Positions 31,804 through 38,956 of a stretch of DNA of 38,956 nucleotides are shown here, piece by piece (within the stretch, counting starts at the first letter, position 1; each line of letters begins with the position of its first letter). Below the pieces are notes generated by a model, which had not been told where the DNA came from, did no database searches, and saw only the letters and a list, made by a program, of their open reading frames with translations. The stretch covers positions 1-38,956 of the forward strand of contig JAUTCS010000135.1 in the NCBI GenBank assembly GCA_030673825.1, in the 5' to 3' direction. This DNA is from Verrucomicrobiota bacterium JB024. Its GTDB lineage: Bacteria > Verrucomicrobiota > Verrucomicrobiia > Opitutales > Cerasicoccaceae. Position numbers and translations under genes: made by a program.

Positions 31804-32343
31804 TCAGTAGGTGAAGGCCACGACGAAGAGCACCGCGCCGTACCCGGCCAGAATACCGCCGAGACCACGCACGCGGGTGTTTGCGCGGAAGAGCCAGTTG
31901 AAGAAGTTGCGCAGACGGTACGGGGTGGCGCCGATGATCAGCGCGATCACGATGGACGCGTACACCGCCACGACCAGCAGGAGCCGCTGCGGATGGTCGA
32001 ACTGCATGTAGGCCGCATCCAGCAGGGGGCGGGCGCACAGCAGGATCAGCACGGCCAGGCCGCGCACCGGCAGAAAGTCTTTCACGAAGAAGAACGAGCC
32101 CAGCGCGGTCACGCCGAACAAGAGCAGCAGGAGCTGCTTGTAGTCCCCGAAGTCCGCTTTGCCCAGATGGGCGATGTGCCACAGGAACCACACCGCAGCC
32201 CCGCCGAAGAGCACCACCGCCGCCGGGGTCGAGCGCAGCCAAGCGAAGGTCGCCGGGCGCACTTCGGGGCCGTTCCAGAGGAACCAGCCGCCCACTGCGA
32301 GCAGGACCAGGCCGGTCAAAAGCGTTGCCAGTAACAGGGACAT
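31804..32343 (-). CDS. Five-helix membrane protein upstream of gmk
   Basis: The 179-residue protein begins MSLLLATLLTGLVLLAVGG (ATG at 32343). It has about five hydrophobic helices (2-22, 38-54, 67-85, 91-108 and 126-145) and possibly a sixth at the C-terminus, with an R-N-F-F-N-W-L-F-R-A-N-T-R-V-R loop before it. The frame stays open 81 codons upstream, but that part is Arg-rich and lacks coding bias. I recognise no family. It is followed closely by gmk, with which it is co-transcribed. A housekeeping link to gmk cannot be inferred from the sequence. Confidence 0.65.
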   Translation of the reverse strand: MSLLLATLLTGLVLLAVGGWFLWNGPEVRPATFAWLRSTPAAVVLFGGAAVWFLWHIAHLGKADFGDYKQLLLLLFGVTALGSFFFVKDFLPVRGLAVLILLCARPLLDAAYMQFDHPQRLLLVVAVYASIVIALIIGATPYRLRNFFNWLFRANTRVRGLGGILAGYGAVLFVVAFTY

Positions 32344-32780
32344 GAAGCGGTCAGCTTGCCCTACCGTACCCTCGACGGAAAGCAAAAACTCCGGGTGGTC
32401 AGCTATTGAGGCCACCAGCGACAGGTTTCGAAGATGCCTTCGATTTTTTCGCGGGCGTAGCCTCGCATTTACCTGCGGTCGGCTGTGAGCCCAAAACCCC
32501 AACGGAGTTCCGCAGCTTAGCCGAGGGTTGGACCGAGCATCGCGAGGGGCTACCCTCGGATCAATGAATAGCATGGACGTCTTCAACCCTGAAAGGGTTG
32601 CGTCTTAAACTGACGCGCCTCGTGTGTGCGCAACCCTTTCAGGGTTGAAGAGGCAAGCATACTCTCTCCCGGGGTAGCTTCGCAACCCCGGGCTGACCTG
32701 CGCAACCCCATTGGGGTTGGCATACTATACCCGTCGGGAGGGACCCATTTCCCCTGCCCATGCGCGCGTTGACGCGTGCC
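32344..32780. repeat. Spacer with palindrome cluster between gmk operon and atpC
   Basis: The first half (32344-32580) has no supported gene; it holds one loose repeat, CCGAG ... CTCGG (32531-32558). The second half is a palindrome cluster: a 22-bp perfect inverted repeat with arms 32581-32602 (starts CTTCAACCCTGAAAGGG) and 32629-32650, each arm itself palindromic (CAACCCT-GAA-AGGGTTG); CCCGGGGT/ACCCCGGG (32668-32692); and CAACCCCA/TGGGGTTG (32703-32719). It lies downstream of atpC, where transcription of the ATP synthase operon should end, but no T-tract is seen. Confidence 0.65.
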
Positions 32781-33194
32781 TTAGTGCTTCTTGCTCTTGA
32801 CCAGCAGCTGCGTCATGGCGAAGCGGGCGACGGACTCGAGCTGCTCGATCATGGCCGGGTCGTGGCCTTCGGCGCGGGCCTTGGCCAGGGCGTCTTCGGC
32901 GCGGGCGCGGGCGTCCTCGACGAAGTTCAGATCGATCTCCTGAACGTTGATGGCCCCGTCGCTGAGGACGGAGACCACGTCGTTCTGGATACGGGCGAAG
33001 CCCTTGTCCACGGCCAGGTACTCGCGGCTGCCGCCGGTGGTAGCCTGGATCTCGCCGGGTTCGATGATGGTCAGCATCGGCTGGTGGCCGGGCAGGATGT
33101 CCACTTCGCCGTTGGCGGTGGGCAGGACCACGTCATCGACCTCGCCGGTGTAGGCTTTGCCCTCGGGGGTGACGATTTCCAGTGTCAGAGGCAT
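32781..33194 (-). CDS. atpC: F1Fo ATP synthase epsilon subunit
   Basis: Epsilon links the rotor to the F1 head and can inhibit ATP hydrolysis. The 137-residue protein has the N-terminal beta-sandwich (L-E-I-V-T-P-E-G-K, VVLPTANGEVDILPGHQPML) and the C-terminal helical hairpin (FVEDARARAEDALAKA). Length is normal. It is the last gene of the operon, 15 bases after the atpD stop. A Shine-Dalgarno sequence is not evident, as for most genes of this operon. Confidence 0.95.
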   Translation of the reverse strand: MPLTLEIVTPEGKAYTGEVDDVVLPTANGEVDILPGHQPMLTIIEPGEIQATTGGSREYLAVDKGFARIQNDVVSVLSDGAINVQEIDLNFVEDARARAEDALAKARAEGHDPAMIEQLESVARFAMTQLLVKSKKH

Positions 33195-33209
33195 GGTAAA
33201 AGCGGGGAG

Positions 33210-34640
<1,431 letters not shown>

Positions 34641-34664
34641 TTAAATGGGTGAGAGGGAGTTGGG

Positions 34665-35540
34665 TTATTGCGCGGCGGCGGCCGCGATTTCGACGATTTC
34701 CTGGGTGATGGCGGCCTGACGGGCCTTGTTGTAGTCGAGGGTGAGATCGTCCACCAGATTCTTGGAGTTGTCGGTGGCGGCCTTCATGGCGACCATGCGG
34801 GCGCTGTGCTCGGAGGCCTTGGACTCCAGCGCCATGTGCAGGATCTCTTCCTTGATAAAGAGGTTGGGCAGCTCGTGCAGGATCTTGGCCGCGCTCGGCT
34901 CGAAGAGAAACTCGCGCTCGTCGGCGCTGGTTTCGGCCAGCTCAAGCTTTTCACGCTTGCGCAGGCGGTCGAGCTGCTCGCGCAGTTGGTCCATCGGGGC
35001 CAGGCGCACGAGCGCGGGCTCCTGGGCGAGCGTGTTGACGAAGCGGCTGTGCAGCACCTCGATCGTGTCGATCTCGCCGTCGTAGTAGAGCTGAAGCATG
35101 AACTCGACCACGCCGCGGATCTCGTGGTAGGCGACCTTGTCCGAAAGGCTGAAGTCCGCCCTCAAGTCCCGGTGCGTGCGGCTGAGGAACTGCGTGGCCT
35201 TGCGTCCGATGGACACGTAGGCCACCGGCTCCTTGATCTTGACGATTTCCTTGAAAAGGTTGGCGTTGAGCCCGCCGCACAGGCCCTTGTCACTGGAAAT
35301 GACGAGGATGCCGCGCTTGTTGATCTCGCGACCCTCCAGCAGCGGGTGGTGGAACTCCGTCTCCTGGTCGGCCACGGACTCCAGAATCTCGGCCAGGAGC
35401 ATGGCGTACGGGCGGCTGGAGATGGCGTCATCCTGCGCCCGCTTCATCTTCGAAGCGGCCACCAGCTGCATCGCCCGGGTGATCTGGCCGGTGTTTTTAA
35501 CGGCCTTGATGCGGCCGCGGATTTCCTTGGTGCTGGGCAT
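34665..35540 (-). CDS. atpG: F1Fo ATP synthase gamma subunit
   Basis: Gamma is the central shaft that couples rotation to catalysis. The 291-residue protein has the N-terminal helix I-R-G-R-I-K-A-V-K-N-T-G-Q-I-T-R-A-M, the LVISSDKGLCGGLN segment, and the C-terminal helix with R-M-V-A-M-K-A-A-T-D-N. Length is normal. It begins only 4 bases after the atpA stop, indicating tight coupling. The region between is complete and no frame break is seen. Confidence 0.96.
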   Translation of the reverse strand: MPSTKEIRGRIKAVKNTGQITRAMQLVAASKMKRAQDDAISSRPYAMLLAEILESVADQETEFHHPLLEGREINKRGILVISSDKGLCGGLNANLFKEIVKIKEPVAYVSIGRKATQFLSRTHRDLRADFSLSDKVAYHEIRGVVEFMLQLYYDGEIDTIEVLHSRFVNTLAQEPALVRLAPMDQLREQLDRLRKREKLELAETSADEREFLFEPSAAKILHELPNLFIKEEILHMALESKASEHSARMVAMKAATDNSKNLVDDLTLDYNKARQAAITQEIVEIAAAAAQ

Positions 35541-35544
35541 GGGA

Positions 35545-37089
35545 TCAGGCGACGAAGGTCTTCTTCCAGTCTTCCACGGCGGTGCCGAGCGCGGCGGTAA
35601 TCTCGTCGGTCAGCTTGCCCGCGGTGCGGATCTGGTTGAGCAGGTCGGGCTTGGAGGCGATCAGGTATTGCTCCAAAGATGTGACGGCGGCGGTGATCCG
35701 CTTGACCGGAATGTCGTTCAAGTGGTCGTTCTGGACGGTCCAGATGAGGGCGACCTGCACCTCGGTGCGCTTCGGGGACAGTGGCGGCTGCTTGAACAGC
35801 TCGACCATGCGGTCGCCCTTGTCGAGGGTGGCCTTGGTGCGCGCGTCCAGGTCCGAGCCGAACTGCGCGAAGGCGGCGAGCTCGCGGTACTGGGCCAGCT
35901 GACCCTTCACCTTGCCGGCGACCTGTTTCATGGCCTTGACCTGCGCGGCGGAGCCGACACGGGAGACCGAGATACCGACGTTGATGGCCGGGCGAACGCC
36001 CTGGTTGAACAGGTCTGTCTCCAGGAAGATCTGACCGTCGGTGATGGAAATGACGTTGGTCGGGATGTACGCGGACACGTCGCCGGCCTGGGTCTCAATG
36101 ATCGGCAGCGCGGTCAGCGAGCCGTTCCCGTTGGCTTCGTTGACGCGGGCGGAACGCTCCAGCAGGCGGCTGTGCAGGTAGAAAACGTCGCCCGGATAGG
36201 CTTCGCGACCGGCGGGGCGCTTGAGCACGAGCGAAATCTGGCGGTAGGCCACGGCGTGCTTGGAAAGGTCGTCAAAGACGATGAGCGCGTCCATGCCGTT
36301 GTGCAGGTAGTACTCGCCCATGGCCGCCCCGGCGAAGGGCGCGATGTATTGGTTGGCCGGGTTGTCGGCGGCGGGGGCGATCACCATCGTGCAGTACTCC
36401 ATGGCCCCGGCGGCTTCGAGGGCCTTGATCGTACGGGCGATGTTGGACTGCTTCTGGCCGACGGCCACGTAAATGGAGTAGATCGGGCGGAAACCTTCCT
36501 CGAAGGTGCCGTCTTCCTTCTTGTGCTGCTCGTTGATCTGGGCCTGGTTGATGATCGTGTCGATGGCCACGGTGGTCTTACCGGTGGCGCGGTCGCCGAT
36601 GATCAACTCGCGCTGGCCACGGCCCACGGGGATCATCGCGTCGATGGCCATGATGCCGGTCTGCACCGGCTGGTCCACCGACTTGCGGGGGATGATGCCG
36701 GGGGCGATCTTTTCGACCGGGTAATATTCTTCGCTCTCAATCGGGCCCTTGCCATCGACGGGGGCGCCGAGGGCGTCCACCACGCGACCGAGGAGGGCCT
36801 TGCCGACGGGGACGGAGAGGAGGCGACCGGTGGTCTTGGCCTCGTCGCCTTCCTTCAGCTCAGAGGGGTCACCGAGGATGATGACGCCGACTTCGTCCTC
36901 CTCCAGGTTCAGGGCGATGCCGTACACGCCGCAGGGGAACTCGATCATCTCGTTATACATGACCTCGGAGAGGCCGTCGAGACGGGCCACGCCGTCGGCG
37001 ATCTGCACGATGCGGCCGACGTTGGTTTTGACAGCCTGGGTTTCGAGCTTGGCTATCTCGGCCTGGATTTGTTCAAGAACGGTGCTCAT
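35545..37089 (-). CDS. atpA: F1Fo ATP synthase alpha subunit
   Basis: Alpha alternates with beta in the F1 ring and binds regulatory nucleotide. The 514-residue protein has the P-loop G-D-R-A-T-G-K-T (165-172), [36 protein letters not shown]-type [20 protein letters not shown], and the arginine-finger segment [10 protein letters not shown]. The N-terminal crown and the C-terminal domain are complete. It follows atpH after 48 bases and precedes atpG after 4. The 5' leader is AT-richer than the coding sequence. Confidence 0.97.
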   Translation of the reverse strand: MSTVLEQIQAEIAKLETQAVKTNVGRIVQIADGVARLDGLSEVMYNEMIEFPCGVYGIALNLEEDEVGVIILGDPSELKEGDEAKTTGRLLSVPVGKALLGRVVDALGAPVDGKGPIESEEYYPVEKIAPGIIPRKSVDQPVQTGIMAIDAMIPVGRGQRELIIGDRATGKTTVAIDTIINQAQINEQHKKEDGTFEEGFRPIYSIYVAVGQKQSNIARTIKALEAAGAMEYCTMVIAPAADNPANQYIAPFAGAAMGEYYLHNGMDALIVFDDLSKHAVAYRQISLVLKRPAGREAYPGDVFYLHSRLLERSARVNEANGNGSLTALPIIETQAGDVSAYIPTNVISITDGQIFLETDLFNQGVRPAINVGISVSRVGSAAQVKAMKQVAGKVKGQLAQYRELAAFAQFGSDLDARTKATLDKGDRMVELFKQPPLSPKRTEVQVALIWTVQNDHLNDIPVKRITAAVTSLEQYLIASKPDLLNQIRTAGKLTDEITAALGTAVEDWKKTFVA

Positions 37090-37137
37090 AAAAGTGAGGG
37101 GGAGAGAAGGTTTGTCTTTTTAAAGGTGGGTTAAAGG

Positions 37138-37542
37138 TCAGGCGATGGCGGTTTCCAGGGCGTGCAGGCGACCGGCCAGCGAGGCGTCGTATACGTCGTC
37201 CCCGATGGCCACGCGGAAGCCCGCGATCAGCTCCGGGTTCTCCTTGCTCAGGACTTCGACGGAGCGGTCGTAGTGGCTGCTGAGCTCCTCTTGGATCTCG
37301 GCCAGGGTGCTCTGGGAAATGTCACCGGCGTACTCCAGCTTTGCCTGGGAGCGGGCCAGCTCGTGGCGGATGTACACGAGGTACTGCTTGAGCAGGGCGC
37401 GCAGGTAGCGCGGCGGGTTCTGCTCGAGCGTGGTGAGGACGTCCCCCACCCGTTCGGCGCTGATGCGCCCGTCCGCGTCGAGCGAAATCTCGACGAGCTT
37501 GCAGGCAAAGGCTTTGAGGTGATCCTGGGTCTTGCGGTCCAT
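37138..37542 (-). CDS. atpH: F1Fo ATP synthase delta subunit, short
   Basis: Delta connects the F1 head to the stator stalk. The 134-residue protein is about 40 residues shorter than the typical 175-180. The C-terminal region is clear: ENPELIAGFRVAIGDDVYDASLAGRL matches the family ending. The N-terminal helical bundle, which binds the alpha-subunit N-termini, is shortened; the gene starts MDRKTQDHLKAFACKLVEIS. The ATG at 37542 lies 27 bases after the atpF stop, and no upstream in-frame start extends it, so the reduction seems real rather than an annotation error. It still sits in the usual position between atpF and atpA. Confidence 0.88.
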   Translation of the reverse strand: MDRKTQDHLKAFACKLVEISLDADGRISAERVGDVLTTLEQNPPRYLRALLKQYLVYIRHELARSQAKLEYAGDISQSTLAEIQEELSSHYDRSVEVLSKENPELIAGFRVAIGDDVYDASLAGRLHALETAIA

Positions 37543-37569
37543 GGGGCGGGTCGTGCCGGGTGGGAAAAA

Positions 37570-38136
37570 TCAGTTCTTGCCGTAGAGTTCCTTCGCGGCG
37601 GTCTCGTTGAAGCGCGTCTTCTCCTCGCTGGAGAGGTCGCGGGCGAGAACCTTGCCGGAGGTCTGGACGACGAGGTGGGCGACTTCGCGGCGCAGCTCGG
37701 CGAGCATCTGTTTGCGCTCCAGCTCGACGGACTCGCGGCCCTTGGCGACGATGCCCTCGGCCTTGACGACGGCTTCCTGGGTCTGCTTTTCCAGGTAGGT
37801 CTTGGCGTTCGAGCGGGCCTCATCAAGGATCTTTGAGCCCTCGATGGCGGCTTCCTTCATCTTCTCGGCGTACTGCTTTTCGGCGTCGGCGAGGCGGATC
37901 TTCATCTCCTCGGCGTACTGGAGGCCGTCCTCGATCTTCTTCTTGCGGGTTTCGAGGGTGGAGACGACCGGCTTGAAGGCGAACTTCCACAGCACGAAGG
38001 CCACCACGATGAAGTTGATGCCCTGGGCCAGCAGGAGGTGCCACTCCAGGTGGAAGCTCTGGCTGAGCGCGTCAAGCGGGCTGGAGGATTCCCCGGCGGG
38101 TGCCTCGGCAGCGAGGATAAGGAGCTTGTTGAGCAT
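37570..38136 (-). CDS. atpF: F1Fo ATP synthase b subunit
   Basis: The b subunit forms the peripheral stalk, anchored in the membrane. The 188-residue protein has an N-terminal leader (MLNKLLILAAEAPAGESSS), a membrane helix (about 36-54, I-N-F-I-V-V-A-F-V-L-W-K-F), then a long charged coiled coil with Glu/Lys/Ala heptads up to the end. The leader before the membrane helix is somewhat longer than in E. coli. It follows atpE after 71 bases and precedes atpH after 27. Confidence 0.95.
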   Translation of the reverse strand: MLNKLLILAAEAPAGESSSPLDALSQSFHLEWHLLLAQGINFIVVAFVLWKFAFKPVVSTLETRKKKIEDGLQYAEEMKIRLADAEKQYAEKMKEAAIEGSKILDEARSNAKTYLEKQTQEAVVKAEGIVAKGRESVELERKQMLAELRREVAHLVVQTSGKVLARDLSSEEKTRFNETAAKELYGKN

Positions 38137-38207
38137 GGGAATGGGTGAAAGGGGGTTGGACGGCGCCCGGCCCGTCTAGACCGGGCGCGCGTGCCAATGA
38201 GAGGGTT

Positions 38208-38450
38208 TTATTGAGCGGCCGGCCCGATCAGGCCGTAGAGGAACAGGGAGTAGAAGGCGACGGCTTCGGCCAGCGCCATCCCGATAATGCCCTGAACGAG
38301 GATCTTGCCGGAAGCACCGGGATTGCGGCCGACGGCTTCCACCGCGCGGGTGCCGACAAAGCCGACGCCGAGGGCGGCGCCCAGACAGCCGAGGCCGCTG
38401 GTCAGACCCTGGCCAATATCACCGGAGATTTGTGCGATCAGATCGAACAT
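38208..38450 (-). CDS. atpE: F1Fo ATP synthase c subunit (proteolipid)
   Basis: The c ring carries the translocated ion. The 80-residue protein has two hydrophobic helices joined by the polar loop G-R-N-P (41-44). The ion-binding carboxylate is Glu62 in the second helix (M-A-L-A-E-A-V-A-F-Y-S-L). The Na+-type residues (Gln in the first helix, Ser after the Glu) are absent, so I infer proton coupling. ATG at 38450 gives MFDLIAQISGDIGQGL. The reading frame is open further upstream, but without proteolipid similarity. It follows atpB after 86 bases. Confidence 0.93.
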   Translation of the reverse strand: MFDLIAQISGDIGQGLTSGLGCLGAALGVGFVGTRAVEAVGRNPGASGKILVQGIIGMALAEAVAFYSLFLYGLIGPAAQ

Positions 38451-38536
38451 GATGTATCTATGAGTTGGTTTTTTTTGGTGTTGCGAAACCCGGGCGCCCA
38501 TCACTCGTTGGCAGACGGTCCCGCCCGGGAAAGTCA

Positions 38537-38956
38537 TCAATGCGCGTGGGCGTGTTCCTCCGCGCTGTCGTGGTTGCAGATCAGGCCGATATAGACAGCC
38601 GTCAGCAGGGTGAAAACGAGGGCCTGGACGAAGCCGATGAGGATCTCCAGGAAGTAAAAGGGAACCGGCAGCACCCACTCGAACATGCCGTGCATGCTGG
38701 TGAGGAGGTTTTCGCCCCCGAAGACGTTCCCGAAAAGTCGGAAGGGCAGCGAGACCAGGCGGAAGCCGATCGAGAGCACCTCGATGATCCCCACCCCGAA
38801 AAAGATCCCGAACAGCATGACGTAGATGGCCGGGGGCACCTCTTTCTTGTCGGCCTTGTTACCGAAGAGGTCGTAGATGAGCATCTTCACGCCCACGTAG
38901 CGGAACACATACCAGAGCCAGGCGACGAACGAAATGATCGAGAGGGCCAGCGTAGT
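38537..38956 (-). CDS. atpB: F1Fo ATP synthase a subunit, N-terminal part missing at the window edge
   Basis: The a subunit forms the ion channel next to the c ring. The visible 139 residues are the C-terminal part; the frame is open to the last base ([20 protein letters not shown] begins the visible part). It contains the essential arginine in [12 protein letters not shown] and the last helices with [20 protein letters not shown] His/Glu-rich tail ([11 protein letters not shown]) ends the protein. The start lies beyond the window. It is the first visible gene of the operon. Confidence 0.93.
   Translation of the reverse strand, partial: TTLALSIISFVAWLWYVFRYVGVKMLIYDLFGNKADKKEVPPAIYVMLFGIFFGVGIIEVLSIGFRLVSLPFRLFGNVFGGENLLTSMHGMFEWVLPVPFYFLEILIGFVQALVFTLLTAVYIGLICNHDSAEEHAHAH

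Noticed and set aside
32400-32560. tRNA or structured RNA in the spacer upstream of the gmk operon
   Set aside because: No cloverleaf with a T-loop and acceptor stem could be drawn; only loose inverted repeats are present.

Overview
The window is about 39 kb of GC-rich bacterial chromosome from what looks like a member of the Verrucomicrobiota, probably the Opitutae/Puniceicoccales. Support for this placement is indirect: a PEP-CTERM exosortase substrate, many secreted or membrane proteins of unknown function, frequent starts without a clear Shine-Dalgarno sequence, and palindrome-rich intergenic DNA. It is an inference from gene content, not a tree. No rRNA, tRNA, CRISPR array, transposase or phage gene was recognised.

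Left part (1-8.0 kb): a rhomboid-like membrane protein with a zinc-finger tail, a phosphofructokinase homologue whose catalytic motifs are all altered, a Na/Pi cotransporter with a PhoU-like tail, a 57-residue membrane protein, adenylosuccinate lyase (purB) divergent from a small CNCGH protein, and two envelope proteins (DUF3465, DUF4019). Middle-left part (8.5-17.9 kb): a SET-domain protein, a secreted protein, a palindrome-rich spacer, holA, a CbpA-type DnaJ, a DUF1697 protein, two tandem two-helix membrane paralogues, a PrxQ-type peroxiredoxin, a PEP-CTERM protein and an unusual uvrC.

Middle-right part (18-27 kb): cinA, a pseudopilin-tailed membrane protein enclosed by inverted AT-rich repeats, dnaN, a membrane protein of unknown family, a cupin overlapping a lipoprotein gene, a GPP34-family protein and a secreted TPR protein. 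Next come two different 6-phosphogluconate dehydrogenases (a short, probably NAD-type, and a long, probably NADP-type), with a small secreted protein between them, and then methylmalonyl-CoA decarboxylase.

Right end (30.4-39 kb), all on the minus strand: a secreted protein with an internal duplication, guanylate kinase with an upstream membrane protein, and the F1Fo ATP synthase operon atpB-E-F-H-A-G-D-C. atpB runs off the window, and the delta subunit gene (atpH) is markedly short.

The genes are mostly housekeeping (glycolysis and pentose phosphate pathway, replication, repair, ATP synthesis) mixed with lineage-specific envelope proteins. I see no clear new multi-gene system. The best leads are the degenerate PFK, the UvrC without iron-sulphur cysteines, the dispersed hairpin/AT-rich repeat families, and the tandem two-helix membrane proteins.
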